From Pectobacterium sp. CFBP8739 (GTDB lineage Bacteria; Pseudomonadota; Gammaproteobacteria; Enterobacterales; Enterobacteriaceae), in NCBI RefSeq assembly GCF_013449375.1, contig NZ_JACDRR010000010.1, positions 1 to 64,000 on the forward strand: a stretch of DNA of 64,000 nucleotides, given 5' to 3'. The translations under genes were made by a program, and so were the position numbers. The notes beneath the pieces were generated by a model. That model did not search any database. It was given only the letters and a program-made list of their open reading frames with translations, and was not told the origin of the DNA. Shown here in pieces: positions 29,952 through 41,995 of the stretch. The stretch's first letter is position 1. Every line of letters starts with the position of its first letter.

Positions 29952-32396
29952 ATGGCGATCAAAAAGTTGCTCATAGCGTCGCTGCTGTTCAGCAGCGCAA
30001 CCGTATACGGTGCAGACGGGTTCGTAGTGAAGGACATTCATTTCGAGGGCCTGCAAAGGGTTGCCGTCGGGGCGGCATTACTTAGTATGCCAGTCCGCGT
30101 TGGTGATACCATCGGTGACGATGATATCGGTAACACCATCCGTGCCTTGTTTGCGACCGGAAATTTTGAAGATGTTCGCGTCCTGCGCGATGGCGAAACG
30201 CTGATTGTGCAGGTGAAAGAACGTCCAACCATCGCCAGCGTCACGTTTTCCGGCAATAAGTCTGTTAAAGACGATATGCTGAAAGAGAACCTTGAGGCCT
30301 CCGGCGTGCGCGTCGGTGAAGCGTTGGACCGCACTGCGCTCACCAGCATCGAAAAAGGACTGGAAGATTTCTACTACAGCGTGGGTAAGTACAGTGCATC
30401 GGTTAAAGCCGTTGTCACGCCACTTCCACGTAACCGTGTAGACCTGAAACTGGTCTTCACGGAGGGCGTTTCCGCCAAGATCCAACAGATTAATATTGTC
30501 GGTAACAAAGCGTTCAGCTCCGACGAATTGATCTCCCGTTTCCAACTGCGTGATGAAGTGCCGTGGTGGAACGTGGTCGGCGATCGTAAATACCAGAAAC
30601 AAAAACTGTCTGGCGACCTGGAAACCCTTCGGAGTTTCTATCTGGATCGCGGCTATGCGCGTTTCAACATCGATTCTACTCAGGTGAGCCTGACGCCAGA
30701 TAAAAAAGGTATCTACATCACCATCAATATGACGGAAGGCGAGCAGTACAAGCTGTCCGGCGTGACGGTGAAAGGCAATCTGGCTGGCCACTCTGCGGAA
30801 ATCGAAGGACTGACGAAGATTGAACCGGGTGAACTCTACAACGGGACGAAAGTGACCCGGATGGAAGAGGACATCAAGAAACTGCTGGGTCGTTATGGCT
30901 ATGCCTATCCGCGCGTGGTAACGCAGCCGGAAATTAATGATGCAGACAAGACGGTGAGATTAAACATCAACGTTGATGCTGGTAACCGTTTCTATGTGCG
31001 TCATATCCGCTTTGACGGCAACGACACGTCGAAAGACGCCGTTCTGCGTCGCGAAATGCGTCAGATGGAAGGTGCCTGGTTAGGCAACGATCTGGTTGAA
31101 CAGGGCAAAGAGCGTCTAAACCGACTGGGCTTCTTTGAAAGCGTTGATGTGGAAACGCAGCGCGTTCCCGGCGTCGCCGATCAGGTTGATGTCACGTATA
31201 AAGTCAAAGAGCGTAATACAGGGACATTCAACTTTGGTGTCGGTTTCGGTACAGAAAGTGGCGTGAGCTTCCAGGCTGGGGTTCAGCAGGACAACTGGCT
31301 GGGAACGGGTAACTCCGTGGGTATCAGCGGGACGAAAAACGACTACCAGACGTATGTCGAATTGTCACTGACCGACCCGTACTTTACCGTCGATGGCGTT
31401 AGTCTCGGTGGCCGCATCTTCTATAACAAATTTGAGGCCTCTGACGCCGATTTGTCCGACTATACCAACGTGAGCTACGGCGTTGGCAGTACCCTAGGCT
31501 TCCCGATTAACGAGAATAACTCACTGCGTGTCGGTCTGGATTATGTCCATAACGATCTGTCGGATATGAGACCGCAGGTGGCGATGTGGCGTTATCTGGA
31601 TTCCGTCGGAGTTAATCCATCTGTGGTTGAAGAAGGTAATAAATCTAGCGCTGACTTCAAAGCGAACGATTTCTTCCTGAATACCGGGTGGTCGTATAAC
31701 AATCTGGATCGCGGTTACTTCCCGACGAAAGGGACACGTGCGTCCGCGAATGCCAAGATCGCTGTGCCAGGCTCGGATAATGAATATTACAAGCTGACGT
31801 TTGATTCGGCGAGCTACTATCCATTGACCGAGAGTGGAAAATGGGTCGTGATGGGTCGTACGCGTGCGGGCTTTGCAGATGGCATCGGTAGTAAAGAAGT
31901 GCCGTTCTACGACAACTTCTATGCGGGTGGTTCCAGCACGGTGCGTGGCTTCCAGTCAAACACCATTGGTCCTAAAGCCGCGTATTATAAGTGCCCTGCG
32001 AGTCTTGTAGGTTCTGGCTCAGGTTCTTATTCTTCTTGCCCGATTGATTCAAGTAATCTGGATGACGCGGTGGGCGGTAATGCGATGGCGGTGCTGAGCG
32101 CGGAACTGATCGTGCCGACGCCGTTTATCAGCGACAAATACGCGAGCTCCGTGCGTACTTCCTTCTTTGTCGATGGTGGTACGGTGTGGGATACCAACTG
32201 GGAGAATACGGCTGAAACACTGAACGCAGGCGTGCCGGATTACAGCAAAGCGAGCAACTTCCGTGTTTCCAGCGGTATCGCATTGCAATGGATGTCTCCG
32301 CTTGGGCCATTGGTCTTCTCCTATGCCCAGCCGGTTAAAAAGTACGATGGAGACAAGTCGGAACAATTCCAGTTTAACATTGGCAAAACCTGGTAG
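29952..32396 (+). CDS. bamA: Outer membrane protein assembly factor BamA
   Basis: BamA is the core of the BAM complex that folds beta-barrel proteins into the outer membrane. The 814-residue precursor has a cleavable signal peptide ([20 protein letters not shown], residues 2-21), five POTRA domains to about residue 420, and a 16-strand barrel. The barrel includes the lid-loop motif VRGFQSN near residue 660 and ends in a C-terminal aromatic residue (GKTW). Length is close to E. coli (810). The small differences are in surface loops, for example a Gly/Ser/Cys-rich stretch near residue 690. Confidence 0.98.
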   Translation: MAIKKLLIASLLFSSATVYGADGFVVKDIHFEGLQRVAVGAALLSMPVRVGDTIGDDDIGNTIRALFATGNFEDVRVLRDGETLIVQVKERPTIASVTFSGNKSVKDDMLKENLEASGVRVGEALDRTALTSIEKGLEDFYYSVGKYSASVKAVVTPLPRNRVDLKLVFTEGVSAKIQQINIVGNKAFSSDELISRFQLRDEVPWWNVVGDRKYQKQKLSGDLETLRSFYLDRGYARFNIDSTQVSLTPDKKGIYITINMTEGEQYKLSGVTVKGNLAGHSAEIEGLTKIEPGELYNGTKVTRMEEDIKKLLGRYGYAYPRVVTQPEINDADKTVRLNINVDAGNRFYVRHIRFDGNDTSKDAVLRREMRQMEGAWLGNDLVEQGKERLNRLGFFESVDVETQRVPGVADQVDVTYKVKERNTGTFNFGVGFGTESGVSFQAGVQQDNWLGTGNSVGISGTKNDYQTYVELSLTDPYFTVDGVSLGGRIFYNKFEASDADLSDYTNVSYGVGSTLGFPINENNSLRVGLDYVHNDLSDMRPQVAMWRYLDSVGVNPSVVEEGNKSSADFKANDFFLNTGWSYNNLDRGYFPTKGTRASANAKIAVPGSDNEYYKLTFDSASYYPLTESGKWVVMGRTRAGFADGIGSKEVPFYDNFYAGGSSTVRGFQSNTIGPKAAYYKCPASLVGSGSGSYSSCPIDSSNLDDAVGGNAMAVLSAELIVPTPFISDKYASSVRTSFFVDGGTVWDTNWENTAETLNAGVPDYSKASNFRVSSGIALQWMSPLGPLVFSYAQPVKKYDGDKSEQFQFNIGKTW

Positions 32397-32538
32397 TGTG
32401 ACGTCAATAGGTTGTATGCAGGGAATGTCGCATCGTTGTTCATGGACATGAATGGTTGGACATAAACCGTTCATGTCATGGCGCGATGCCCATAATTAAA
32501 GTGTTAAGACACAAATAGGTTAGGTTGAGGAGTTTATA

Positions 32539-33036
32539 GTGAAAAAGTGGTTATGTGCCGCAGGCCTCGGTTTAGCATTGGCTGCTTCAGCCAGCGTTCA
32601 GGCTGCTGATAAAATTGCCGTTGTTAACGTCTCCAGCATTTTCCAACAGCTGCCGCAGCGTGAAACCGTTGGCAAACAGCTGGAAAACGAGTTCAAAGGC
32701 CGTGCTTCTGAACTGCAATCTATGGAAAACGATTTACAGGCCAAGATGCAGAAGTTGCAGCGTGATGGTTCTACCATGAAAGCGAGCGATCGCAGCAAAA
32801 TGGAGAAGGATGTCATGGCACAGCGTGAGCAGTTCTCTACCAAAGCGCAGGCTTTTGACCAGGACAACCGCCGTCGTCAGATGGAAGAACGCAACAAAAT
32901 CCTGAGCCGTATTCAGGATGCCGTGAAAGCGGTTGCAACCAAAGAAGGCTATGATGTTGTGATTGACGCTAACGCTGTTGCGTATGTCGCCAATGCGAAA
33001 GACATTACTGCCGATGTGCTGAAACAGGTTAAATAA
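32539..33036 (+). CDS. skp: Periplasmic chaperone Skp
   Basis: Skp (OmpH) is a trimeric periplasmic holdase for unfolded outer-membrane proteins on their way to BamA. The 165-residue precursor starts at a GTG preceded by TGAGGAG. Its signal peptide is cleaved after VQA near residue 22. The mature part is a long, basic coiled-coil region (about residues 50-125). It follows bamA by 142 bp. Confidence 0.96.
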   Translation: MKKWLCAAGLGLALAASASVQAADKIAVVNVSSIFQQLPQRETVGKQLENEFKGRASELQSMENDLQAKMQKLQRDGSTMKASDRSKMEKDVMAQREQFSTKAQAFDQDNRRRQMEERNKILSRIQDAVKAVATKEGYDVVIDANAVAYVANAKDITADVLKQVK

Positions 33037-33039
33037 ACC

Positions 33040-34062
33040 ATGTATTCAATTCGACTGGATGCGTTAGCTCAACAGTTGGATGCACAATTACACGGTGATG
33101 GCGATATCGTCATCACCGGTGTTGCTTCTATGCATTCGGCAAAAACTGGGCAAATTACGTTTCTTTCCGACAGTCGTTACCGTGAGCAACTGGCTGGGAC
33201 GCAAGCGTCAGCAGTCGTGCTGACGGAAGCGGATTTACCTTACTGTCAGGTTACTGCGCTGGTAGTGAAGAATCCCTACCTTACCTATGCGCGCATGGCG
33301 CAACTGCTGGATACCACGCCGCAACCGGCCACTGACATTGCGCCGAGCGCGGTTATTGCGCCAGACGCGACGCTGGGTCAGCAGGTGTCCGTTGGTGCAA
33401 ATGCCGTCATTGAATCTGGTGCACAGCTGGGCGATGGTGTTGTTATTGGTCCCGGCTGCTTTATCGGTAAAGATGCCCGTATTGGCGCGGGTACCCGTTT
33501 GTGGGCAAATGTCACGATTTATCACCGCGTTGAGCTGGGTGAGCATTGCCTGATTCAGTCGGGAACGGTTATCGGCTCAGACGGTTTTGGCTATGCCAAC
33601 GATCGCGGTAACTGGGTGAAGATCCCGCAGTTAGGAACGGTCAGAATTGGCGACCGAGTTGAGATCGGCGCAAGCACGACCATCGATCGTGGCGCGTTGG
33701 ATGATACGGTCATTGGCAATGGTGTTATCATTGATAACCAATGTCAGATTGCGCACAACGTCGTGATTGGCGACAATACCGCGGTAGCGGGTGGCGTCAT
33801 TATGGCGGGGAGCTTAAAAATTGGTCGTTATTGCATGATCGGTGGTGCCAGCGTCATTAACGGGCACATGGAAATCTGCGATAAAGTGACGGTAACGGGA
33901 ATGGGGATGGTCATGCGACCAATCACAGAACCTGGGGTATACTCTTCGGGCATTCCTTTGCAACCCAACAAAGTATGGCGTAAAACCGCAGCGCTGGTGA
34001 TGAATATTGATGAGATAAGCAAACGGTTGAAAGCCGTTGAACGAAAAGTCGATAACGTTTAA
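33040..34062 (+). CDS. lpxD: UDP-3-O-(3-hydroxymyristoyl)glucosamine N-acyltransferase
   Basis: LpxD carries out the third step of lipid A synthesis, adding the second 3-hydroxyacyl chain to UDP-3-O-acyl-glucosamine from acyl-ACP. The 340-residue protein has an N-terminal uridine-binding domain (to about residue 100) and a left-handed beta-helix of hexapeptide repeats. The catalytic His is expected in [14 protein letters not shown] near residue 239, and a C-terminal helix follows. It begins 3 bp after the skp stop. Confidence 0.97.
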   Translation: MYSIRLDALAQQLDAQLHGDGDIVITGVASMHSAKTGQITFLSDSRYREQLAGTQASAVVLTEADLPYCQVTALVVKNPYLTYARMAQLLDTTPQPATDIAPSAVIAPDATLGQQVSVGANAVIESGAQLGDGVVIGPGCFIGKDARIGAGTRLWANVTIYHRVELGEHCLIQSGTVIGSDGFGYANDRGNWVKIPQLGTVRIGDRVEIGASTTIDRGALDDTVIGNGVIIDNQCQIAHNVVIGDNTAVAGGVIMAGSLKIGRYCMIGGASVINGHMEICDKVTVTGMGMVMRPITEPGVYSSGIPLQPNKVWRKTAALVMNIDEISKRLKAVERKVDNV

Positions 34063-34081
34063 TCACTCGCGTTTTTATTTG

Positions 34082-34123
34082 CGGCCTGCCTGAAGACACC
34101 TAATTTAGGGTCTGTGCAGGCCG
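34082..34123 (+). other. Intercistronic hairpin between lpxD and fabZ
   Basis: CGGCCTGC (34082-34089) pairs with GCAGGCCG (34116-34123), and the enclosed AGAC-A-CCT / AGGGTCT adds an imperfect inner stem. There is no T-tract, so it is more likely an RNA processing or stability element than a terminator. Confidence 0.5.
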
Positions 34124-34164
34124 TGTTGTTGATGGCATCAGTTTTTATGGACAGGAAGAGTATT

Positions 34165-34620
34165 TTGACTACTGACACTCATACTCTGCATATTGAAGAG
34201 ATTTTAGAACTATTACCGCACCGTTTCCCATTTTTACTGGTTGATCGGGTACTGGATTTTGAAGAAGGGAAGTTTCTGCGGGCGGTGAAAAACGTCTCTT
34301 TCAACGAACCCTTCTTCCAGGGCCATTTCCCGGGCAAGCCAATTTTCCCCGGCGTGCTGATTCTGGAAGCGATGGCTCAGGCTACGGGTATTCTGGCGTT
34401 TAAAAGCGTGGGTAAGCTGGAGCCGGGTGAGCTGTACTATTTCGCCGCTGTTGACGAAGCGCGCTTTAAGCGCCCTGTACAGCCAGGCGATCAAATGATC
34501 CTTGAAGTTGAATTCATCAAAGAGCGTCGTGGCGTTGCACGCTTTAAAGGTGTTGCCAAAGTTGATGGCGAAGTGGCCTGCGAAGCGTCAATGATGTGTG
34601 CTCGCCGTCGGGAGTCCTGA
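34165..34620 (+). CDS. fabZ: (3R)-hydroxyacyl-ACP dehydratase FabZ
   Basis: FabZ dehydrates 3-hydroxyacyl-ACP in fatty-acid elongation and competes with the lipid A acyltransferases for the same substrate. The hot-dog fold signature [20 protein letters not shown] holds the catalytic His, with Glu in the same helix. I chose the TTG at 34165: GGAAGAG lies just upstream, and the 151-residue product aligns end to end with E. coli FabZ. In-frame ATGs upstream (34114, 34147) are less likely. lpxA begins 5 bases after its stop. Confidence 0.96.
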   Translation: MTTDTHTLHIEEILELLPHRFPFLLVDRVLDFEEGKFLRAVKNVSFNEPFFQGHFPGKPIFPGVLILEAMAQATGILAFKSVGKLEPGELYYFAAVDEARFKRPVQPGDQMILEVEFIKERRGVARFKGVAKVDGEVACEASMMCARRRES

Positions 34621-34624
34621 TAAC

Positions 34625-35413
34625 GTGATTGATCAAACCGCCTTTATTCACCCAAGTTCGATTGTTGAAGACGGTGCCATTATTGGCGCTGGCGTTCATA
34701 TTGGCCCGTTCTGCTATATCGGTTCTCAGGTTGAGATCGGTGCGGGTACGGTGCTGAAATCACATGTCGTCGTCAATGGCGTCACTAAAATTGGTCGCGA
34801 TAACGAAATCTATCAGTTCACGTCAATTGGTGAAGTGAATCAGGATCTCAAATATGCAGGGGAACCAACCTGCGTTGAGATTGGCGATCGTAACCGCATC
34901 CGTGAAAGCGTCACGATTCATCGCGGCACAACGCAGGGCGGTGGGTTGACTAAAGTCGGTAGCGATAATCTGTTGATGATCAATACGCATATCGCGCACG
35001 ACTGCGTGGTGGGCAATCGCTGTATTCTGGCGAATAATGCAACGTTGGGCGGCCACGTTTCTGTCGATGATTTTGCGATTATCGGCGGGATGACGGCGGT
35101 ACATCAGTTCTGCATTATTGGTGCTCACGTCATGGTGGGTGGATGCTCCGGCGTGGCGCAAGACGTGCCGCCGTATGTTATCGCGCAAGGTAACCATGCC
35201 ACGCCGTTTGGCCTGAATATTGAAGGCCTGAAGCGTCGTGGTTTCGAGAAAGAGACCCTGCACGCGATCCGTAACGCGTACAAACTGCTCTACCGCAGCG
35301 GTAAAACGCTGGACGAAGTGAAACCGGAAATTGAAGCACTGGCAGCGGAATACCCTGCTGTACAGGCGTTTACCGATTTCTTTGCCCGTTCTACTCGCGG
35401 CATCATTCGTTAA
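34625..35413 (+). CDS. lpxA: UDP-N-acetylglucosamine acyltransferase LpxA
   Basis: LpxA performs the first step of lipid A synthesis, O-acylation of UDP-GlcNAc. With the GTG start at 34625 the product is 262 residues, as in E. coli. It is a left-handed beta-helix with hexapeptide repeats; the catalytic His is in [14 protein letters not shown] near residue 125, and the stretch [20 protein letters not shown] is conserved. The open frame extends into fabZ but without a supported start. lpxB follows after 3 bp. Confidence 0.97.
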   Translation: MIDQTAFIHPSSIVEDGAIIGAGVHIGPFCYIGSQVEIGAGTVLKSHVVVNGVTKIGRDNEIYQFTSIGEVNQDLKYAGEPTCVEIGDRNRIRESVTIHRGTTQGGGLTKVGSDNLLMINTHIAHDCVVGNRCILANNATLGGHVSVDDFAIIGGMTAVHQFCIIGAHVMVGGCSGVAQDVPPYVIAQGNHATPFGLNIEGLKRRGFEKETLHAIRNAYKLLYRSGKTLDEVKPEIEALAAEYPAVQAFTDFFARSTRGIIR

Positions 35414-35416
35414 TCC

Positions 35417-36571
35417 ATGTCATCGCGTCCTTTGACTATCGGGCTGGTCGCCGGGGAAACTTCCGGCGACATCCTTGGCGCGGGCCTGATCCGAGCGCTA
35501 AAAGAAAAGATGCCTGATGCACGGTTTGTTGGCGTTGCCGGGCCGCGTATGCAGGCTGAAGGTTGTGAAGCCTGGTACGAGATGGAAGAGCTGGCCGTCA
35601 TGGGCATTGTTGAAGTGCTTGGGCGGCTTCCTCGCCTGCTGAAAATTCGGCGGGATTTGACCCAACGTTTCAGCGAACTTCAGCCCGATGTCTTCGTGGG
35701 GATTGATGCACCTGATTTCAATATCACGCTGGAGGGTAACCTCAAGCAGCTCGGCATCAATACCATTCACTACGTCAGTCCGTCCGTGTGGGCATGGCGT
35801 CAAAAGCGCGTTTTCAAAATAGGTAAAGCGACCAATTTGGTGCTGGCCTTTTTGCCTTTTGAAAAAGCGTTTTACGATCGTTTCAATGTACCTTGTCGCT
35901 TTATCGGCCACACGATGGCTGATGCAATGCCATTGCACCCCGATAAGCTGGCGGCGCGTGCAACATTGGGTATTGCGCCAGAAGCGCACTGTCTGGCGCT
36001 GCTGCCGGGTAGCCGCGGCGCAGAGGTGGAAATGCTTAGCGCGGATTTCCTCAAGACCGCTGTGCTGCTGCGCCAACATTTTCCCGATCTGGAAATTGTC
36101 GTTCCGCTGGTGAACAGCAAACGGCGTGAACAGTTTGAGCAGATCAAAAGCACTGTGGCTCCCGATTTACGCGTACATCTGCTGGATGGTCAGGCGCGAG
36201 AAGCCATGATTGCCAGTGATGCGGCGCTATTGGCATCCGGTACGGCAGCGCTGGAATGCATGTTGGCAAAATGCCCGATGGTGGTGGGTTATCGCATGAA
36301 ACCCTTTACCTTCTGGTTGGCACAGCGTCTGGTCAAAACACAGTGGGTGTCGTTGCCGAATTTGCTGGCTGGGCGCGAACTGGTAACGGAACTGCTTCAG
36401 ACCGACTGTTCACCTGACAAGCTGGCCGCCGCGCTATTGCCGCTGTTCGCAGATTCGGATAAAACGGCTGCGCTGCGTACGACATTTGTGGATTTGCATC
36501 AGCAGATTCGCTGTAACGCTGATGAGCAAGCGGCTCAGGCGGTACTGGAATTAGTCAAGCCGCATTCATAA
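35417..36571 (+). CDS. lpxB: Lipid-A-disaccharide synthase LpxB
   Basis: LpxB joins UDP-2,3-diacylglucosamine and lipid X into the lipid A disaccharide; it is a peripheral membrane GT-B enzyme (GT19). The 384-residue protein has the N-terminal motif [20 protein letters not shown], then [17 protein letters not shown] near residue 115 and [20 protein letters not shown] near 272. Tightly packed in lpxA-lpxB-rnhB. Confidence 0.97.
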   Translation: MSSRPLTIGLVAGETSGDILGAGLIRALKEKMPDARFVGVAGPRMQAEGCEAWYEMEELAVMGIVEVLGRLPRLLKIRRDLTQRFSELQPDVFVGIDAPDFNITLEGNLKQLGINTIHYVSPSVWAWRQKRVFKIGKATNLVLAFLPFEKAFYDRFNVPCRFIGHTMADAMPLHPDKLAARATLGIAPEAHCLALLPGSRGAEVEMLSADFLKTAVLLRQHFPDLEIVVPLVNSKRREQFEQIKSTVAPDLRVHLLDGQAREAMIASDAALLASGTAALECMLAKCPMVVGYRMKPFTFWLAQRLVKTQWVSLPNLLAGRELVTELLQTDCSPDKLAAALLPLFADSDKTAALRTTFVDLHQQIRCNADEQAAQAVLELVKPHS

Positions 36572-36603
36572 ACCCCTATTCGTAAGACCATGTTAATAAA
36601 GCC

Positions 36604-37200
36604 ATGAGTGAGTTATTTATCTATCCGCAGGCGACCTGTATCGCTGGCGTTGATGAAGTGGGGCGCGGCCCTCTGGTTGGCGCAGTGGTGACGGCCGCGG
36701 TGATTCTTGACCCGACTCGGCCAATTGTCGGGCTGGCGGATTCCAAACAACTGAGTGAAAAACGTCGGTTGGCGCTCTATGATGAAATCAAAGAGAAAGC
36801 GTTGGCGTGGAGCCTTGGTCGAGCAGAGCCAGAAGAGATTGATCAACTGAATATCCTGCATGCAACCATGTTGGCCATGCAACGTGCGGTGGCTGGGTTG
36901 GCAGTCGTGCCTGATTTTGTTCTGATTGACGGCAACCGTTGTCCGGCGCTGCCGATGCCCGCTCAGGCGGTGGTTAAAGGGGATAGCCGCGTGGCAGAAA
37001 TCAGCGCGGCTTCGATTATGGCGAAAGTGACGCGTGATCGTGAGATGGTCGAGTTGGATCAACGCTTCCCCGCTTATGGTTTTGCCCAACACAAAGGCTA
37101 TCCAACGGCTTTTCATCTGGAGAAACTGGCCGCACTGGGTGCCACTGAGTTTCACCGTCGGAGCTTCGCGCCAGTCAAACGCGCATTAGGGCTGGCGTAA
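36604..37200 (+). CDS. rnhB: Ribonuclease HII
   Basis: RNase HII cuts at ribonucleotides embedded in DNA and starts ribonucleotide excision repair. The 198-residue protein has the acidic cluster in [20 protein letters not shown] near residue 13 and further acidic residues in FVLIDGN and [12 protein letters not shown]. Length equals the E. coli enzyme. It lies between lpxB and dnaE as in E. coli. Confidence 0.97.
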   Translation: MSELFIYPQATCIAGVDEVGRGPLVGAVVTAAVILDPTRPIVGLADSKQLSEKRRLALYDEIKEKALAWSLGRAEPEEIDQLNILHATMLAMQRAVAGLAVVPDFVLIDGNRCPALPMPAQAVVKGDSRVAEISAASIMAKVTRDREMVELDQRFPAYGFAQHKGYPTAFHLEKLAALGATEFHRRSFAPVKRALGLA

Positions 37201-37284
37201 AACATCATCATTCACTCTCGGTGTGGCGTGCGCACGTAGTCGTGCCTGCCATGCTGACTAATCGATAAGTTCTGGGATCTGGAT

Positions 37285-40200
37285 ATGGCCGAACCACGTT
37301 TTGTTCACCTGCGTGTTCATAGTGACTATTCCATGATCGATGGGCTGGCCAAAGTCGGTCCGCTGGTAAAAAAAGCGGCGGCACTCGGCATGCCAGCGCT
37401 GGCGATTACCGATTTTACCAACCTATGCGGGCTGGTTAAGTTCTATGGCGGCGCGCATGGTGCGGGCATCAAGCCGATTATCGGCGCAGACTTTTCTGTC
37501 GAAAGCGACGAATTAGGGGATGAACTCGCCGCCCTTACGGTTCTGGCGATGAACAATACGGGCTACCAGAACCTTACTCTGCTGATTTCCCATGCTTACC
37601 AGCGAGGTTATGGCGCGGCGGGGCCAACCATTGATCGAGATTGGCTTGTTGAATACCAAGAAGGGCTTATTTTACTGTCTGGCGGTCGCCGGGGTGATGT
37701 TGGCCGATTCTTGCTACGTGGCAACCAGACGCAGGCCGAGCAGTGTCTGGCGTTTTATCAGGAACACTTTCCTCAACGTTATTACCTAGAACTGACCCGC
37801 ACGTCACGCCCCGACGAAGAAAGCTATTTGCATGCAGCCGTCGAGCTGGCGACAAAGCACGGGTTGCCTGTGGTCGCGACCAATGAAGTGTGTTTTATCA
37901 GCACTGATGATTTTGACGCTCACGAAATCCGCGTGGCTATCCACGATGGCTACACGCTTGATGACCCCAAACGCCCGCGTAATTACAGCCCACAGCAGTA
38001 CATGCGTACCGAAGAGGAAATGTGCGAGCTCTTTGCGGATATCCCCGAAGCGCTGGCGAACAGCGTTGAAATTGCCAAACGCTGTAACGTAACGATTCGT
38101 CTGGGGGAATATTTCCTGCCTAAATTTCCGACGGGCGACATGAGTACCGAAGATTTTCTGGTTGAGTGTTCGAAAAAGGGGTTGGAGGAACGCCTCGAAT
38201 TCCTGTTCCCTGACCCAGAAGAGCGGGCTGCGCGGCGACCAGAGTATGATGAGCGTCTGGATATTGAGCTGGGCGTTATCAACCAGATGGGATTCCCCGG
38301 CTACTTCCTGATCGTAATGGAGTTTATTCAGTGGTCGAAGGATAACGACGTGCCTGTTGGGCCGGGGCGTGGTTCCGGTGCTGGGTCGCTGGTGGCCTAT
38401 GCGTTGAAAATCACCGATCTGGATCCATTGGAATTCGACCTGCTGTTCGAACGCTTCCTCAATCCTGAACGTGTTTCCATGCCCGACTTTGACGTTGATT
38501 TTTGTATGGAAAAACGCGACAAGGTCATCGATCACGTCGCGGAAATGTACGGGCGTGATGCGGTATCGCAGATTATCACCTTCGGTACGATGGCGGCGAA
38601 AGCGGTGATTCGTGACGTCGGGCGCGTGCTTGGGCACCCTTATGGATTTGTCGATCGTATTTCAAAACTGGTGCCGCCCGACCCGGGCATGACGCTGGAA
38701 AAAGCCTTTGCCGCTGAACCGCAATTGCCGGAAATTTATGAAGCCGATGAGGAAGTTAAGGCTCTCATTGATATGGCGCGCAAACTCGAAGGGGTAACGC
38801 GTAACGCCGGTAAACATGCAGGTGGGGTGGTGATATCCCCCACCAAGATTACCGATTTCGCGCCGCTGTACTGTGATGCTGAAGGGAATCATCCGGTTAC
38901 CCAGTTCGATAAGAACGACGTGGAATATGCCGGGCTGGTGAAGTTTGACTTCCTAGGTCTGCGTACGCTGACCATCATCGACTGGGCGCTGGGGATGATT
39001 AACGCCCGCCGCGCGAAGCAGGGGCAGGAACCGATTGACATCGCGGCGATCCCGCTTGATGACAAGAAAAGTTTCGATATGCTGCAACGCTCGGAAACCA
39101 CCGCGGTATTCCAGCTTGAATCACGCGGCATGAAAGATCTGATCAAGCGGCTGAAGCCCGACTGCTTTGAAGATATGATCGCGCTGGTGGCGCTGTTCCG
39201 TCCGGGTCCACTGCAATCTGGCATGGTGGATAACTTTATTGACCGTAAACATGGTCGTGAAGCGATCTCCTATCCTGACATCGAATGGCAGCACGAATCA
39301 CTCAAGCCCGTGTTGGAACCGACCTACGGCATTATCCTGTATCAGGAACAGGTTATGCAGATCGCTCAGGTCCTGTCTGGCTATACGCTAGGCGGCGCAG
39401 ATATGCTACGCCGTGCGATGGGTAAGAAAAAACCGGAAGAGATGGCCAAACAGCGGTCCGTCTTTAAAGACGGGGCGGAGCGGATGGGCGTCGACGGTGA
39501 ACTGTCGATGAAAATCTTCGATCTGGTGGAAAAATTTGCTGGTTACGGCTTTAATAAATCTCACTCTGCCGCTTATGCACTAGTGTCTTACCAGACGCTG
39601 TGGCTGAAAGCGCACTATCCGGCTGAATTCATGGCGGCGGTCATGACAGCTGATATGGACAATACGGATAAAATCGTCGGGCTGGTTGATGAATGCTGGC
39701 GGATGGGGTTAAAAATCCTGCCTCCTGACATCAACAGTGGGCTGTATCACTTCCATGTGAATGACGATGGCGAGATTGTTTACGGCATCGGCGCAATTAA
39801 AGGCGTGGGTGAAGGCCCAATTGAGGCCATCATTGAGGCACGCAATCAAGGCGGTTATTTTAGAGAGTTGTTTGACCTCTGTGCGCGTACCGACATTAAA
39901 AAGCTGAACCGACGCGTGCTGGAAAAGCTGATTATGTCCGGAGCATTTGACCGCCTTGGGCCGCATCGTGCTGCGCTAATGAATTCATTGGCTGATGCGC
40001 TTAAAGCTGCCGATCAGCATGCGAAAGCGGAAGCCATTGGTCAGGTGGATATGTTCGGTGTGCTGGCAGAGGCGCCTGAGCAGGTTGAGCAATCTTACAG
40101 CACCGTGCCGCCGTGGCCGGAGCAGGTGGTGTTGGATGGGGAGCGGGAAACGCTGGGGCTGTACCTGACCGGCCACCCGATCACACAATATATTAAGGAA

Positions 40201-40767
40201 ATCGAACGTTATGCCGGTGGCGTGCGTTTGAAAGATATGCACCCGACGGATCGGGGTAAAATGACCACTGCCGTAGGGCTGGTGTTGGCAGCTCGCGTCA
40301 TGGTAACCAAGCGGGGTAACCGCATTGGTGTCTGTACGCTGGACGATCGTTCCGGTCGGCTTGAGATCATGCTGTTTACCGATGCATTGGAAAAATATCA
40401 GCATTTACTTGAGAAAGACCGTATCCTTATCGCCAGTGGACAGGTCAGCTTTGATGACTTCAGCGGCGGGCTTAAAATGACCGTCCGAGAGTTAATGGAT
40501 ATCAGTGAAGCGCGGGAAAAATACGCGCGCGGGCTTGCTATCTCGCTGACTGACAGGCAAATTGATGACCAGCTATTAAACCGTCTCCGTCAATCGTTGG
40601 AACCCCATCGATCGGGGACGATCCCAGTGCATCTCTATTACCAGCGTGAAGATGCGCGCGCCCGACTACGTTTCGGCGCAGCATGGCGTGTAACGCCTGC
40701 CGATGCGCTACTGAACGCGCTGCGCACATTAGTGGGTAATGAGCAGGTGGAACTGGAATTTGACTAA
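37285..40767 (+). CDS. dnaE: DNA polymerase III alpha subunit
   Basis: The catalytic subunit of the replicative polymerase. The 1160-residue protein (same as E. coli) has an N-terminal PHP domain ([20 protein letters not shown]) and the C-family polymerase core, with catalytic Asp residues in [13 protein letters not shown] near residue 400. A tandem HhH region follows, then the beta-clamp-binding motif and the OB-fold domain (about residues 990-1080). accA begins 12 bp after its stop. Confidence 0.98.
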   Translation: MAEPRFVHLRVHSDYSMIDGLAKVGPLVKKAAALGMPALAITDFTNLCGLVKFYGGAHGAGIKPIIGADFSVESDELGDELAALTVLAMNNTGYQNLTLLISHAYQRGYGAAGPTIDRDWLVEYQEGLILLSGGRRGDVGRFLLRGNQTQAEQCLAFYQEHFPQRYYLELTRTSRPDEESYLHAAVELATKHGLPVVATNEVCFISTDDFDAHEIRVAIHDGYTLDDPKRPRNYSPQQYMRTEEEMCELFADIPEALANSVEIAKRCNVTIRLGEYFLPKFPTGDMSTEDFLVECSKKGLEERLEFLFPDPEERAARRPEYDERLDIELGVINQMGFPGYFLIVMEFIQWSKDNDVPVGPGRGSGAGSLVAYALKITDLDPLEFDLLFERFLNPERVSMPDFDVDFCMEKRDKVIDHVAEMYGRDAVSQIITFGTMAAKAVIRDVGRVLGHPYGFVDRISKLVPPDPGMTLEKAFAAEPQLPEIYEADEEVKALIDMARKLEGVTRNAGKHAGGVVISPTKITDFAPLYCDAEGNHPVTQFDKNDVEYAGLVKFDFLGLRTLTIIDWALGMINARRAKQGQEPIDIAAIPLDDKKSFDMLQRSETTAVFQLESRGMKDLIKRLKPDCFEDMIALVALFRPGPLQSGMVDNFIDRKHGREAISYPDIEWQHESLKPVLEPTYGIILYQEQVMQIAQVLSGYTLGGADMLRRAMGKKKPEEMAKQRSVFKDGAERMGVDGELSMKIFDLVEKFAGYGFNKSHSAAYALVSYQTLWLKAHYPAEFMAAVMTADMDNTDKIVGLVDECWRMGLKILPPDINSGLYHFHVNDDGEIVYGIGAIKGVGEGPIEAIIEARNQGGYFRELFDLCARTDIKKLNRRVLEKLIMSGAFDRLGPHRAALMNSLADALKAADQHAKAEAIGQVDMFGVLAEAPEQVEQSYSTVPPWPEQVVLDGERETLGLYLTGHPITQYIKEIERYAGGVRLKDMHPTDRGKMTTAVGLVLAARVMVTKRGNRIGVCTLDDRSGRLEIMLFTDALEKYQHLLEKDRILIASGQVSFDDFSGGLKMTVRELMDISEAREKYARGLAISLTDRQIDDQLLNRLRQSLEPHRSGTIPVHLYYQREDARARLRFGAAWRVTPADALLNALRTLVGNEQVELEFD

Positions 40768-40779
40768 TATAGGAATACT

Positions 40780-41739
40780 ATGAGTCTGAATTTTCTTGAT
40801 TTTGAGCAGCCGATTGCAGAGTTGGAAGCGAAAATTGACTCGCTGACCGCAGTCAGCCGTCAAGACGAAAAATTGGATATTAATCTGGACGAAGAAGTCC
40901 AGCGCCTGCGTGAGAAGAGCGTTGAATTGACGCGTAAAATCTTCGCTGATTTGGGCGCCTGGCAGGTTGCGCAATTAGCGCGCCATCCGCAACGTCCTTA
41001 TACGCTTGATTATATTAAGCACATCTTTACTGACTTTGATGAATTGGCTGGCGATCGCGCCTATGCCGATGACAAAGCCATCGTCGGTGGGATTGCCCGT
41101 TTGGATGGGCGTCCGGTGATGATCATTGGTCATCAGAAAGGACGTGAAACCAAAGAAAAAATTCGTCGTAACTTCGGCATGCCGGCACCGGAAGGCTATC
41201 GCAAAGCGCTGCGCCTGATGGAAATGGCCGAGCGCTTCAAGATGCCGATCATTACCTTTATCGATACGCCGGGCGCCTATCCGGGCGTTGGCGCGGAAGA
41301 GCGCGGTCAGTCTGAAGCGATTGCGCGCAACCTGCGTGAAATGTCGACGCTGCGTGTGCCAATCATCTGTACCGTTATCGGTGAAGGTGGCTCCGGTGGT
41401 GCGTTGGCTATCGGCGTGGGCGACAAGGTCAACATGTTGCAGTACAGCACCTACTCGGTTATTTCACCGGAAGGCTGTGCATCTATCCTGTGGAAGAGTG
41501 CGGATAAGGCACCGCTGGCGGCGGAAGCCATGGGCATTATCGCGCCGCGTCTGAAAGAGCTAAAGCTGATCGATACCGTGATACCGGAACCGCTGGGTTC
41601 GGCGCACCGTAACGTCCCAGCGATGGCTGAGTCGCTGAAAGCGCAGTTGCTAGCTGATCTGCTCGACCTCGACGGCCTGACGGAAGAAGAACTGCTGAAC
41701 CGCCGTTACCAGCGTTTGATGAACTATGGTTACTGTTAA
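40780..41739 (+). CDS. accA: Acetyl-CoA carboxylase carboxyltransferase subunit alpha
   Basis: AccA with AccD transfers CO2 from carboxybiotin to acetyl-CoA, forming malonyl-CoA. The 319-residue protein (E. coli 319) begins [20 protein letters not shown] and carries [20 protein letters not shown] and [17 protein letters not shown] of the crotonase-like CoA site. It is the last gene of the long uppS-to-accA cluster and is followed by a strong terminator. Confidence 0.98.
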
Positions 41740-41817
41740 GTACAGTGGCTACTGCTGATAAGGAGATTGTCTGATTGATTGCAGTATTATCAATCAGGCA
41801 ATTCTGGCGTTACTCTG

Positions 41818-41851
41818 AAAATCCGTTGTCAGAAATGACAGCGGATTTTTT
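41818..41851 (+). terminator. accA terminator
   Basis: AAAATCCG/CGGATTTT outer stem with inner TGTCA/TGACA and GAAA loop (41818-41849), ending in TTTTTT. It closes the cluster and leaves the yaeR remnant and tilS to separate transcription or read-through. Confidence 0.92.
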
Positions 41852-41869
41852 GCTATAAGGGGGTGAAGC

Positions 41870-41995
41870 ATGCTGAAGCTGCTTGATGTCCATCACATTG
41901 CGGTGATTGCCTCTGACTATGAACACAGTAAGGCATTTTATTGTGATGTACTGGGGTTTACGTTGAACCATGAGGTCTACCGTGAACACCACTGA
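41870..41995 (+). pseudogene. yaeR: yaeR (VOC/glyoxalase-family) 5' remnant
   Basis: The 41-codon frame starts MLKLLDVHHIAVIASDYEHS and continues KAFYCDVLGFTL to EVYREHH, then stops. It matches the first third of E. coli YaeR (129 residues, glyoxalase/VOC fold), which lies directly before tilS there. The rest of the gene is missing: the frame breaks right after the conserved EVYRE and runs into tilS. A GGGGTGAAG ribosome-binding site before its ATG is intact, so the fragment may still be translated and its last 14 bases overlap the tilS start. It lacks most metal and substrate residues, so no enzyme activity is expected. Confidence 0.85.

Noticed and set aside
37804-38637. A 277-codon open frame antisense to dnaE
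   Set aside because: Overlaps the PHP and polymerase core of dnaE; no family match.
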